33,384 nt of DNA from assembly GCA_947475735.1 (NCBI GenBank), contig CANJLQ010000023.1:1-33384 (forward strand), written 5' to 3'. The stretch is from Caulobacteraceae bacterium. GTDB taxonomy: Bacteria > Pseudomonadota > Alphaproteobacteria > Caulobacterales > Caulobacteraceae. The position numbers and the translations under genes were made by a program. This document shows positions 22,661 to 31,342 of the stretch, one piece after another. The notes beneath the pieces were generated by a model. That model saw only the letters and a program-made list of their open reading frames with translations. It was not told where the DNA came from and did not search any database. The stretch's first letter is position 1, and each line of letters opens with the position of its first letter.

Positions 22661-23323
22661 ATGATCCCGACCCCCATGCCCGCCCGCGAGCGTCCAACCC
22701 CGCTCGCGCCCTGCGTCAGCACCCTGGACGACCGGGGCCTGCTCGCCCTGATGCTGGACCGCGCCGGTCCCGAGGCGAGCGCCTTGGCCGCCGTGCTCCT
22801 TGACCGCTTCGGCGGGCTCGGCGCGGTCCTGAGCGCCGGGCTTCCCGAGCTCGTCCGCGCGACGTCGCTGAACACGGCGGTCCTGGCCGATCTGGGCCTG
22901 TTGCGCGAGCTGGCCGTCCGGCTCGCGCGCGAGGAAGCGTGCCGGCAACCCGTGATCGCTTCCTGGACCGCGCTTGTGGCCTATGTGCGAGCGGCGCTCG
23001 CGCATCTCCCGCGCGAGCAGTTCAGGGCCCTCTACCTCGACCGGCGCAACGCGCTGCTGCGGGACGAACTCGTCGCGTACGGCACCGTGGACCACGCCCC
23101 GGTCTATCCGCGCGAGGTCATTCGCCGGGCGCTCGAGCTGTCGGCTTCGGCCGTGATCCTGGTTCACAACCACCCATCGGGGGACCCCACGCCGTCCCGC
23201 GCCGACATCGATATGACCCGCCAGATCGTCGAGGCGGCGCGCGTCTTCGGGCTCCAAGTCCATGATCATCTGGTGGTGGGCCGGGACGGCACCGCCAGTT
23301 TCAAATCCTTGGGCCTGATCTGA
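22661..23323 (+). CDS. radC: RadC-family JAB/MPN metalloprotein
   Basis: The 220-residue protein starts at the ATG at 22661, nine bases after a GGAGAC. It has an N-terminal helical helix-hairpin-helix-like part (about 20-95) and a C-terminal JAB domain with the RadC signature HNHPSGDPTPSRAD, which supplies the zinc ligands H169, H171 and D182. Despite the name, RadC proteins are not established in recombination repair. They are frequent on mobile elements, where a role in DNA processing or anti-restriction is suspected. Here it is the first gene of the plus-strand DNA-metabolism block, eight bases before the next gene. Confidence 0.93.
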   Translation: MIPTPMPARERPTPLAPCVSTLDDRGLLALMLDRAGPEASALAAVLLDRFGGLGAVLSAGLPELVRATSLNTAVLADLGLLRELAVRLAREEACRQPVIASWTALVAYVRAALAHLPREQFRALYLDRRNALLRDELVAYGTVDHAPVYPREVIRRALELSASAVILVHNHPSGDPTPSRADIDMTRQIVEAARVFGLQVHDHLVVGRDGTASFKSLGLI

Positions 23324-23331
23324 GGCCCGCC

Positions 23332-24297
23332 ATGACGCTGCACGGTCTCGTCCGCGCGCTCGGCGGGGATCTCTATCAAGACGGGCGACGCGCCAATGTG
23401 CCCGCGCCCGGACACAGCCCGGCCGACCGCTCGGTCTCGCTGTGGCTGACCGACGGCCGGCTGATCATCCATGGGTTCGGAAGCGCCGACTGGCGCGCCG
23501 TCCGCGACGATCTTCGCGCGCGCGGCCTGATCGATGGGGGCGGCCGACTGATCGGCGGGGGCGTCACCCGGGGGACGGCGCCCCGGCCGGATCCGCGCGA
23601 ACGCCGCGCGGCCGCCGCCGCGCTCTGGGACGACAGCGTCGCGATCCGCCCCGGGAACGCCAGCGACCGACACCTTCAAGGGCGGGCGGTCCGATGCGGT
23701 CGGGCCGCGTCGGACCTGCGCCACCATCCGCGCGCGCCGATCTCCGTCTATCGCCGCGCGGGCGGACCCACGCGCGCGGCCCTGGTCGCCGGGATAAGCG
23801 ACCCCTCTGGGGCCCTGACGGCGGTCGAACTGACCTACCTCGCGCCGAACGGCGACCCGGCCCCGGGGCTTCGTCTCGGACGAAAGGCCGTCGGGGTGAT
23901 CCCGCCCGGCTCCGCCGTCCGGCTCTGCGCCCCGGCCGAGGTCATGCTCGTCGGAGAAGGAGTGGTCACGACCCTCTCCGCCATCGATCGGTTCGGCCTG
24001 CCGGGGTGGGCGCTGCTGGCGGCCAACAATCTGGCGTCCTGGTCGCCTCCAGACGGCGTGCGTTCGGTGCTGATCGCGGCGGATAGGGGGCAGGTCGGGG
24101 AGACGGCAGCCGCCAGACTGCGCAGGCGGCTGCGATCGGCCGGCATCGACGCCGAGGCGATTTGGCCCGATCCCCCGTTCTGGGACTGGAATGAGGTCGC
24201 GACCGACGCGGCGCGAGCGGAGGCGAAGGAAGGGCGGGGTGGGGCGCCGGAGCGAAGGGGATCGGCCCCGTCGACCGGCGGGAGACAGACCCCATGA
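23332..24297 (+). CDS. Primase-like Toprim-domain protein (DUF7146-like)
   Basis: The 321-residue protein starts at the ATG at 23332. The N-terminal part (about 1-65) resembles the DNA-binding head of element-borne primases (PAPGHSPADRSVSLWL, where related proteins have a Cys-Pro-Gly-His motif). A linker and a Toprim-like domain follow (about 200-280: VMLVGEGVVTTLSAIDRFG, ALLAANNLASW, VLIAADRGQVGE). Toprim proteins normally carry a DxD in the last motif; here it reads DRG, so the second metal-binding acid appears to be missing. It probably acts in replication or transfer of the element, perhaps only as a DNA-binding protein. Its stop overlaps the next start (ATGA). Confidence 0.8.
   Translation: MTLHGLVRALGGDLYQDGRRANVPAPGHSPADRSVSLWLTDGRLIIHGFGSADWRAVRDDLRARGLIDGGGRLIGGGVTRGTAPRPDPRERRAAAAALWDDSVAIRPGNASDRHLQGRAVRCGRAASDLRHHPRAPISVYRRAGGPTRAALVAGISDPSGALTAVELTYLAPNGDPAPGLRLGRKAVGVIPPGSAVRLCAPAEVMLVGEGVVTTLSAIDRFGLPGWALLAANNLASWSPPDGVRSVLIAADRGQVGETAAARLRRRLRSAGIDAEAIWPDPPFWDWNEVATDAARAEAKEGRGGAPERRGSAPSTGGRQTP
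24228..24290 (+). repeat. Recurring leader motif upstream of the ParB-like gene
   Basis: Inside the 3' end of the Toprim gene lie GGAAGGGCGG (24228-24237), GGGGATCGGCC (24257-24267) and GGAGACAGAC (24281-24290) directly before the ParB-like ATG. The same three blocks in the same order occur before the first SSB gene, and related versions occur before radC and the helicase gene. The last block is the ribosome-binding site. Confidence 0.6.
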
Positions 24298-26360
24298 CCG
24301 ATCTCACCCCCGCATCCACCGCCGCCGTGACCGTGGACCGCGATGAACGCACCGTCCGGCTCGGCGACACCGGCATCGCCCGCGAGAACCTGCGCTACGG
24401 CGAGCCGCCCGACGCGGACATTCCGACCCTGGCCGCGACGATCAAGGCGGCCGGCCTGCTCCAGCGCCTCACCGTGAGGCCCGGGCGGGGGAGAAAAGAG
24501 CCGCGCTGGATGGCGCTCGACGGCCGTCGCCGCCTGCTGGCGCTTGGCTTGCTGCTGGAGGCCGGCGACATCGACGAGGACTATCCCGTCATCGTCACCG
24601 TCGAGACCGATCCGGGGCGCCAGGCCGCGGCGGTCCTTTTGACCAACACCGCCGTGCCGGTCCACATCGCCGACGTCATCGCCGCCATCGGGCGGATGCT
24701 CAGGTCCAGGCTGAGCATCGCCGCGATCGCGGGGGCCTTGGGCTATGAGGAGGTCGAGATCAAGCGGCTCGCGGCCCTGTCCGGCTTGCCCCCGGCCGCG
24801 CTCGTCGCGCTGAAGGCCGGCAAGATATCCCTGAAACAGGCCAAGCTGCTGTCCCGGCTTCCGGACAAGGCCGAGCAGGCGGAGATCGCGCAGGCGACGC
24901 TCGACGGTCACGGGTTCCGGGACTGGCAGATCCTCGAGCGGCTCGACGAAGGCCGGGTCACGACCCTGGACCGGCGCTGCGCCCTGGTCGATCCCGTCGC
25001 CTATGGGGCCGCGGGCGGACGGACCGAGACCGATCTGTTCGGGGAACTGGCGCCCGTGCTGCTGGATCCCAGCCTCCTCACCGATCTCTGGCTAGAGCGC
25101 GCCCGCGGCATCGCCGCCGTCTTCGAGGCCGAGGGTCTGGCCGTCCATGTCACGGCCGGTCCGGAGCCGGACTTGCCGGACGATCTGGAAGCGCTCGGCT
25201 ATGTCTACGGCAGTGCCCTGCCGGGCGACGAGATGGCGCGCTATCGCGCCCAGCGCGAAATGCTGAACGCGCGGGTCGAGGCGGTACGGACCGCTTTGGC
25301 GGATCCCGACCGACGCGACGCCGCCGATCTCGCTATGGTGGACATGATCCGCGCCAGGATCGCCCTCGATCAGACCGGCTGCGGCGGCCGCGCGGTGACG
25401 ACGCTGGTGATGTGGCCGGCGGCGGGCACCGGCGTCGAGGTCCGCTGCTACACCCCCGAGGAGCCGGAGATCGAGGATCGGGAGCCGGGCGACCTGAGCC
25501 CGGAGGTCGCGCGTGACCCGGCCCCTGCGGCCTATGTCCCGCCGGAGGTCGAGGCCCCCGAGCCGGACACGGACGGCGTCAACCATGCCCTGCACGCGGT
25601 GCGGACCGATGTGGCGACGCGCGGGCTGATCCGCGCGCTGGCCGACGATCCGGGCGCCGCCCTGACGGCCCTGATCGCCCGGCTGTTCAACCTGCTGGTC
25701 CGCCGGGCCCATGTGGCGCGGTCCGACTCCGCCGTGGCCATCCTGGCGAGGGCGTTCAATCCGCCGGGGGGTCGGGTGATCGAGATGCTGGACGGGGATG
25801 TGCGCCAACGCCTGGATCAACGCCGCGCCGACTGGGAGGCGTCGGGCGAGACCGTCATCCGCTGGATCCACGGCCTGCCGCACGGCGAGAAGATGGGCCT
25901 TCTGGCGGAACTGACCGCACTCAGTCTCGACGCGCGGGAGGAGCGCACGACGCTGATCCGGCGCTCGGCCCGCGCCGAGGCCGCCGAGCTGGCCGCCCTG
26001 TGCGGCGCGGACATCACCCTGCACTGGACCCCAGACGCGCCCTTCCTCCAGCCGCATTCCAAGGGACTTCTGATGGGCATGCTGGAGGCCATGGGGTCGA
26101 GCGACGCGCGCGCCGTGACGCTCAAAAAGAGCGAGCTGGTGGATTGGGTGGCCGAGCAGGCGGCGGCCCGGACCTGGGCTCCGGCGGGGCTGGCGTGGAC
26201 GGCGGTCGACGCCGGCGACGCAGCGGGCGACGCGCGCGACGACGGGCCAGACGAGACCTCGCCCGAAGACGATAACCGCGACGGTCCGTCGGACGACGGG
26301 GCCGGAGCCTTTGTCGTCACGCCAGCCGGCGTGGCGGCCCTGGGGTCGGCCGCGGCCTGA
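24294..26360 (+). CDS. ParB/RepB-like partition-type protein, large
   Basis: The 688-residue protein has a ParB N-terminal domain (about 20-120: ENLRYGEPPDADIPTLAATI, then DGRRRLLALGLLL) and a KorB-like helix-turn-helix (about 140-200: LSIAAIAGALGYEEVEIKRL, KISLKQAKLLSRLP). It is about twice as long as chromosomal ParB. The C-terminal half (about 300-688) is a separate helical region with an acidic tail (DDGPDETSPEDDNRDG). Large ParB-like proteins of this form recur in alphaproteobacterial plasmids and integrative elements beside Strawberry-notch helicases, and their exact role is not known. No ParA is visible nearby, which argues against simple partition. Confidence 0.88.
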   Translation: MTDLTPASTAAVTVDRDERTVRLGDTGIARENLRYGEPPDADIPTLAATIKAAGLLQRLTVRPGRGRKEPRWMALDGRRRLLALGLLLEAGDIDEDYPVIVTVETDPGRQAAAVLLTNTAVPVHIADVIAAIGRMLRSRLSIAAIAGALGYEEVEIKRLAALSGLPPAALVALKAGKISLKQAKLLSRLPDKAEQAEIAQATLDGHGFRDWQILERLDEGRVTTLDRRCALVDPVAYGAAGGRTETDLFGELAPVLLDPSLLTDLWLERARGIAAVFEAEGLAVHVTAGPEPDLPDDLEALGYVYGSALPGDEMARYRAQREMLNARVEAVRTALADPDRRDAADLAMVDMIRARIALDQTGCGGRAVTTLVMWPAAGTGVEVRCYTPEEPEIEDREPGDLSPEVARDPAPAAYVPPEVEAPEPDTDGVNHALHAVRTDVATRGLIRALADDPGAALTALIARLFNLLVRRAHVARSDSAVAILARAFNPPGGRVIEMLDGDVRQRLDQRRADWEASGETVIRWIHGLPHGEKMGLLAELTALSLDAREERTTLIRRSARAEAAELAALCGADITLHWTPDAPFLQPHSKGLLMGMLEAMGSSDARAVTLKKSELVDWVAEQAAARTWAPAGLAWTAVDAGDAAGDARDDGPDETSPEDDNRDGPSDDGAGAFVVTPAGVAALGSAAA

Positions 26361-26361
26361 T

Positions 26362-26390
26362 CGACACAGGGCCTAAACGACACGGGGCCT
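26362..26390. repeat. Short imperfect direct repeat after the ParB-like gene
   Basis: CGACACAGGGCCT (26362-26374) and CGACACGGGGCCT (26378-26390) differ by one base and are spaced 16 bases apart. They lie between the stop codon and a strong hairpin. They could be a binding site, for instance for the ParB-like protein, or a simple duplication. Confidence 0.6.
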
Positions 26391-26393
26391 GAG

Positions 26394-26423
26394 ACGCCGC
26401 CCCGGTTCGCGCCGGGGCGGCGT
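26394..26423 (+). terminator. Strong hairpin after the ParB-like gene
   Basis: ACGCCGCCCCGG (26394-26405) pairs perfectly with CCGGGGCGGCGT (26412-26423) around a 6-base loop. The following bases (TGTCGTGG) contain no T-run, so termination may be partial. Confidence 0.65.
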
Positions 26424-26526
26424 TGTCGTGGGACGGCCGATCGAAAGGATGAGGGAGGGCGGGGCGGGGCGAGCCTGGAGGACCGAGAGGGAGGCGCCCT
26501 CCGCTTCAGGCGACCGGAGACGTCCC

Positions 26527-29500
26527 GTGAGCCCGACCCGATCCGCCGCGACCCGACCGACCCCCGTTCCCACGACCCTCGCCCTGCTCGCCGAGCCGGC
26601 GAGCGACGACGTGGCCGCCAATGTGCTCGCGGCGGCGCGGGCTCTGGCGCCCTCTCTCGCGCGATCCCGACCGCTGGACCGTCGTCTGGTCGCGGGCGTC
26701 ATGACCACCGCCTTCGGGGCGTCCGATGCGGAAGGAGCCTGGTGCTGGCGCGACGCCTATGACGCCATCGAGGCGGCGACGGTCCTTCAGATCCGCCGCG
26801 TGGCCCCGCAGATCGCCCGGCTCGAGGATGCACCGGCCGAGGTCGTCGCCCTGCTGTCGGCCGTGTCGGCCCTCGGGCTGACCCATACGCGCCGAAGCGA
26901 GGAACAGGTCGCGCTGGACCAGTTTTCGACGCCGCCGGAGCTGGCGGCGCTCGTGGCCCTGGCCGGTCAGATCCGGCCCGGCGACCGGGTGCTGGAGCCT
27001 TCGGCGGGAACGGGCCTGCTCGCCGCCGTGGCGCAGTCCTGCGGCGCGACCGTGAGCCTGAACGAACGGGCGCCGGGCCGCGCCGCCCTCCTGGGCGGAT
27101 TGTTCGCGGGTTCTGCGCGGACGCGTCATGACGGGCGTCACCTGCAGGACCTGCTCGAGGACGCCGGCCGGTTCGACGTCGCGGTCCTCAATCCCCCTTT
27201 CAGCGACCTCTCGGCCCATCTCCTGGCCGCGCTCCAATGCCTGGCCAAAGGCGGTCGGATGGCGGCGATCGTTCCGCTGTGGGCCCTGACCGAGGGGCGG
27301 ATCAGACGGGCGCTGGAGCCCCTGGCCGCCCGGGTCGGCGCGGTCGTCTTTCCCGCCCGGGCCTTCGCCCGGCACGGCGTCTCCATCGACACCGGGCTCC
27401 TGATCCTGGACCGGGGGGAGGGAGCGGTCTGGGAGGAGGGGCTCCACCGGCCCGACGATTTGGCGACGGCCGCGACCCTGGTCGCGAGCCTGCCGGGGCG
27501 GGTCTCCGCCAAGCCCCGCGTCCGGCTCGCGCTCCAGCCCTCTGCCTTCCTCGCGCCCCGGGCCCGGGACCGCGCCCGGCCGGCCGGTCGTCTGACCTTT
27601 CTGACCGACGCCGTTCCGGTGACCTATGACGCCAAGGCCTGGACGGGCGAGGGCCGCGATGTCGGCCTCTATCAGGCCCACAGCCTGGCGCGGATCCACT
27701 TGCCGAGCCCCAGACCGCACCCGTCTCCCCTGGTCGAGTCGGGGCCGATGGCCTCGGTCTCTCCCCCGGCGCCGACCTATCGGCCGGTTCTGCCGCCCGC
27801 GATGCGGGAGGAGGGCCGGATCTCCGACGCCCAGACGGAGACGGTGATCTATGCCGGCGAGGCGCACGAGGCCTGTCTTCCCGGGCGTTTTCGCCTGGGC
27901 GAGGCCCCCCATGAGGTGGTTCTGGTCCGGGAGGATCAGGCGGACGCCTTGCGGTTCCGGCGCGGCTTCTTCCTCGGCGACGGCACCGGCTGCGGCAAGG
28001 GCCGGCAGATCGCGGCGATCATGGCCGACAACATGGCCCAGGGACGGGTCCGGGCCGTCTGGCTGTCCCGCAACGACGCCCTCCTGGAGGACGCGCGCCG
28101 CGACTGGACCGCGATCGGCGGGAGTCCACACGACATCGTGCCCCTGTCGAGCTGGAAACAGGGCGAGACCCTTGGGCTGGAGCGCGGCGTGCTGTTCGCG
28201 ACCTATGCGACCCTGCGCCAGCCGGCGCGGGGGGACCGTCCCTCGCGCCTCGACCAGATCGTGGCCTGGCTCGGCGCGGACTTCGACGGGGTCATCGCCT
28301 TTGACGAGGCGCATGCCATGGCCAATGCCGCCGGCGGCGGGCGAGGCGCGCGAGGGCCCAAAAGGGCCTCGCTTCAGGGCATGGCGGGCCTCGCCCTGCA
28401 GAACCGGCTGCCGCAGGCCCGGGTGCTGTATGTTTCCGCGACCGGCGCGACCACGGCGGAGAACCTCGCCTATGCCGCTCGTCTGGGACTGTGGGGCGGG
28501 CCCGACGCGCCCTTCGTGTCCCGCGCCGACTTCCTGGAGGCGATGGACCGGGGCGGCGTCGCGGCCATGGAACTGGTGGCGCGCGAACTGAAGGCGCTCG
28601 GTCTGTATGTGGCGCGCAGCCTCTCGTTCGAGGGCGTCGAATACGCGCCGCTCGTCCATGCGCTGACCGCCGACGACATCGCGATCTGGGACCAGTGGGC
28701 CGACGCCTTCCAGCTGATCCACGCCAACCTCGGCGAGGCCCTGAAGGCGACGGGGGTCCATGACGCGGACGGCAGGCCCAAGAGTGGCCAGGCGGCCGCG
28801 GCGGCGCACTCCGCCTTCGAAGGGGCCAAGCTACGCTTCTTCGGCCACCTTCTGTCCGGGCTGAAGGCCCCCAGCCTGATCGCCGCCATCCGCGACGATC
28901 TCGCGTCGGATCGGTCGGTCGTGGTCCAGATCGTCTCGACCAATGAAGCGGTGATGGAACGGCGGCTGGCCTCCCTGCCGCCGGAGGAGTGGAACAACCT
29001 CTCGATCGATCTGACGCCGCGCGAATACGTCCTCGACTATCTGCGCGAGGCCTTCCCCGTCCATCTGATGGAGGCGATCAAGGACGCGGAGGGCAAGGTC
29101 ACCCTGGTTCCGGTGATGATCGACGGACGACCGGCGCTCAGTCGCGAGGCCCTGGAGCGCCGGCAGGACCTGCTCACACGAATGGCCTGTCTGCCGGCCG
29201 TGCCCGGTGTGCTCGAGGCCGTCCTGGACGCCTTCGGCACCGACGCCGTCGCCGAGATCACCGGGCGGTCGCGCCGGGTGGTCCTGCGCGACGGCCGGCG
29301 CGTCGTCGAGCGGCGCGGGGCCTCGGCGGCCCGCGCCGAGACCGACGCCTTCATGTCGGGACGAAAGCGCGTTCTGGTGTTTTCGGACGCGGGCGGGACG
29401 GGCCGCAGCTACCATGCCGATGTGTCGGCCGCGAACCGGCAGCGGCGGGTCCACTATCTGGTCGAGTCGGGCTGGCGGGCCGACAACGCCATCCAGGGGC

Positions 29501-30822
29501 TGGGCCGCAGCCACCGGACGCATCAGGCGTCCGCGCCGCTGTTCCGGCCCGTGACCACCGACATCCAGGGCGAGAAGCGGTTCACCTCGACCATCGCGCG
29601 GCGTATGGACTCCCTGGGGGCGCTGACGCGCGGCGAGCGCCGGACCGCCGGGGCCGGCCTGTTTCGGGCCGAGGACAATCTGGAGAGCCCCTGGGCGCGC
29701 CGCGCCCTGCTGGTCTTCTATGGGGCGCTCGCCTTCGGCGACCTTGCCTCGATGACGATCGAGACCTTCATGGCCAAGACCAGTCTGTCTCTTCTCGACG
29801 CCGACGGCGGCCTGAAACCTTCGGACGACCTTCCGCCGATCCACACCTTCCTCAACCGGCTCCTGGCGCTGCGCATCGCCGACCAGAAGGCCCTGTTCGC
29901 CGATTTCGACGCCATCCTGTCCGGCATCGTGGACCGCGCGGCGGCCTCGGGGGATCTGGACCGGGGGCTGGAAGACATCGAGGCCGAAGCGCTGGAGGTC
30001 GTCGAGCGCGAGACGATCCGGACCGATGCGCGCACCGGAGCCGAGACCGCCCTGGTGACGTTCCGGCTCCGGATCCGACGCGCGCTCCTGTCCTCGCAGG
30101 ACGCCGCCGCCTCGATCGAGGCGCTCTCGCTGCGTCTGGTCATCAACGAAAGGTCGGGTCGGGCCGCGATGGCCGAACTGGGCCTGACCACCACGACCGA
30201 GGCCGACCGGCTGGTCGCTGCCGTGCGGCTGATCCGACCCGACGGTCGCCAGACGCTGCCGCAGGCGGCGTTCGAGGAATCGGCCTGGAAACCGGCGGAG
30301 CGCTCGGCCTGGAGCGCGGCCTGGGACGAGGAGGTCGCCGGGACCGATCCCTGGCGCACGCGCCAGCTGACCCTGGCGACCGGTCTGCTGCTGCCGATCT
30401 GGGGCCGGCTGCCGGCGCGAGGCTGCGCGGTGCGCCGCGTGCGCGCGCCCGACGGGCGGCGCTGGCTGGGTCGGGTGCTGGATGAGGTCCAGGTCCGCAC
30501 GCTGAAGGCGGCGCTCGGCCTCACCGCGGTCGGCGAGGCCTGGTCGGACGGGGCCGGGACGGCCGCGATCCTGCTGGACCGCACCGTCCAGCTCTCGCTG
30601 GCCGGCGGGCTCTGGCTGAAACGGGCCCGGGTCATGGACCGCTGGCGGATCGAGGTGGTGGGCGGCGGCCGTGATCGCGATGCGCTGGTGGCGCTGGGAT
30701 GTTTCGTCGAGATCATCGCCTTCACGCCCCGTGTCTTCGTCCCGGTGGACCGTCCCGCTGTGCTGGAGGCCGTGCTGCGGCGTCATCCTGTCCAGACCGT
30801 GATCGACGGCGCGGCCGCTTGA
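26527..30822 (+). CDS. Giant methyltransferase-helicase fusion of the Strawberry-notch type
   Basis: The 1431-residue protein uses a GTG start at 26527, with GGAGA six bases upstream; an ATG at 26428 would add residues unlike protein. An N-terminal DNA-methyltransferase-like domain has motif I LEPSAGTGLLAAVA near 157 and motif IV VLNPPFSD near 219. The helicase part has Walker A GDGTGCGKGRQIAAI near 484, DEAH in IAFDEAHAM near 590, VSATGATT, and a Strawberry-notch-type C-terminal helicase module with GRSYHADVSAANRQRRVHYL and IQGLGRSHRTHQ near 986. Proteins of this kind are common on phages, plasmids and integrative elements of proteobacteria. Proposed roles (protecting, remodelling or restricting DNA) are not proven. 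It stands alone between hairpins and is the largest gene in the window. Confidence 0.9.
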   Translation: MSPTRSAATRPTPVPTTLALLAEPASDDVAANVLAAARALAPSLARSRPLDRRLVAGVMTTAFGASDAEGAWCWRDAYDAIEAATVLQIRRVAPQIARLEDAPAEVVALLSAVSALGLTHTRRSEEQVALDQFSTPPELAALVALAGQIRPGDRVLEPSAGTGLLAAVAQSCGATVSLNERAPGRAALLGGLFAGSARTRHDGRHLQDLLEDAGRFDVAVLNPPFSDLSAHLLAALQCLAKGGRMAAIVPLWALTEGRIRRALEPLAARVGAVVFPARAFARHGVSIDTGLLILDRGEGAVWEEGLHRPDDLATAATLVASLPGRVSAKPRVRLALQPSAFLAPRARDRARPAGRLTFLTDAVPVTYDAKAWTGEGRDVGLYQAHSLARIHLPSPRPHPSPLVESGPMASVSPPAPTYRPVLPPAMREEGRISDAQTETVIYAGEAHEACLPGRFRLGEAPHEVVLVREDQADALRFRRGFFLGDGTGCGKGRQIAAIMADNMAQGRVRAVWLSRNDALLEDARRDWTAIGGSPHDIVPLSSWKQGETLGLERGVLFATYATLRQPARGDRPSRLDQIVAWLGADFDGVIAFDEAHAMANAAGGGRGARGPKRASLQGMAGLALQNRLPQARVLYVSATGATTAENLAYAARLGLWGGPDAPFVSRADFLEAMDRGGVAAMELVARELKALGLYVARSLSFEGVEYAPLVHALTADDIAIWDQWADAFQLIHANLGEALKATGVHDADGRPKSGQAAAAAHSAFEGAKLRFFGHLLSGLKAPSLIAAIRDDLASDRSVVVQIVSTNEAVMERRLASLPPEEWNNLSIDLTPREYVLDYLREAFPVHLMEAIKDAEGKVTLVPVMIDGRPALSREALERRQDLLTRMACLPAVPGVLEAVLDAFGTDAVAEITGRSRRVVLRDGRRVVERRGASAARAETDAFMSGRKRVLVFSDAGGTGRSYHADVSAANRQRRVHYLVESGWRADNAIQGLGRSHRTHQASAPLFRPVTTDIQGEKRFTSTIARRMDSLGALTRGERRTAGAGLFRAEDNLESPWARRALLVFYGALAFGDLASMTIETFMAKTSLSLLDADGGLKPSDDLPPIHTFLNRLLALRIADQKALFADFDAILSGIVDRAAASGDLDRGLEDIEAEALEVVERETIRTDARTGAETALVTFRLRIRRALLSSQDAAASIEALSLRLVINERSGRAAMAELGLTTTTEADRLVAAVRLIRPDGRQTLPQAAFEESAWKPAERSAWSAAWDEEVAGTDPWRTRQLTLATGLLLPIWGRLPARGCAVRRVRAPDGRRWLGRVLDEVQVRTLKAALGLTAVGEAWSDGAGTAAILLDRTVQLSLAGGLWLKRARVMDRWRIEVVGGGRDRDALVALGCFVEIIAFTPRVFVPVDRPAVLEAVLRRHPVQTVIDGAAA

Positions 30823-30865
30823 GGGACCGGGGAGGAAAGGCCCCCCGGTCGGGAGGAGGTCAGGA

Positions 30866-30939
30866 GGAAGGGCGGTTTCGGGCGAAGCGGACGGAGGGGG
30901 ATCGGCCTCCTCGGCGCTTCGATCCCACAGGAGACTGAC
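30866..30939 (+). promoter_or_regulatory. Leader of the SSB operon with the recurring motif and a hairpin
   Basis: The leader contains GGAAGGGCGG (30866-30875), GGGGATCGGCC (30897-30907) and the ribosome-binding GGAGACTGAC (30930-30939). GGGATCG (30898-30904) can pair with CGATCCC (30920-30926), which would place a hairpin just before the ribosome-binding site and could control translation. Confidence 0.6.
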
Positions 30940-31308
30940 ATGCAGACGATGGTGTTCACGGGCCGGCTGGCGGGCGACCCTCAGATCAGCGACGACTTCG
31001 CCAAGGCCGTGTTCCGGCTGCTCGAGAAGCGCGGCGTGGACGCGGCCGGCAAGGACCGGCTCGTCGGCGTCAACTGCGTGAGCTGGTCCAAGGGCCTGAA
31101 CGAGAAGGTCATCGCGCGCGGTCTGGCCCGGGGCTGTGAAGCGGTCGTGACCGGCGCCTTCATCGACACGGCCTATACCGCCAAGGACGGCGCGGCGCGG
31201 ACCGCCAAGGAGCTGGTGATCAACCGGCTGACGGTGCTGGACTGGGCAGAGGCGCGCGAGACCCCGACCGGGGCTCAACCCGGCGAACCCGGCCGCGTCG
31301 CGGCCTGA
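30940..31308 (+). CDS. SSB-like OB-fold protein without the acidic tail
   Basis: The 122-residue protein starts at the ATG at 30940, six bases after AGGAGA. It opens like an SSB (MQTMVFTGRLAGDPQI), has a central NCVSWSKGLNEKVIARGLARGCEAVVTGAF pattern (shown only in part as VNCVSWSKGL and GCEAVVTGAF), and ends VLDWAEARETPTG...GRVAA. It lacks the acidic DDIPF tip that recruits partner enzymes, so it probably binds single-stranded DNA in a different role from the next gene. It is followed by a second SSB after 34 bases, and the two are likely co-transcribed. It could also be an anti-restriction or regulatory OB-fold protein. Confidence 0.75.
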   Translation: MQTMVFTGRLAGDPQISDDFAKAVFRLLEKRGVDAAGKDRLVGVNCVSWSKGLNEKVIARGLARGCEAVVTGAFIDTAYTAKDGAARTAKELVINRLTVLDWAEARETPTGAQPGEPGRVAA

Positions 31309-31342
31309 CCCTTCATCCCTCATTTTTTCAAGGAGACTGACC

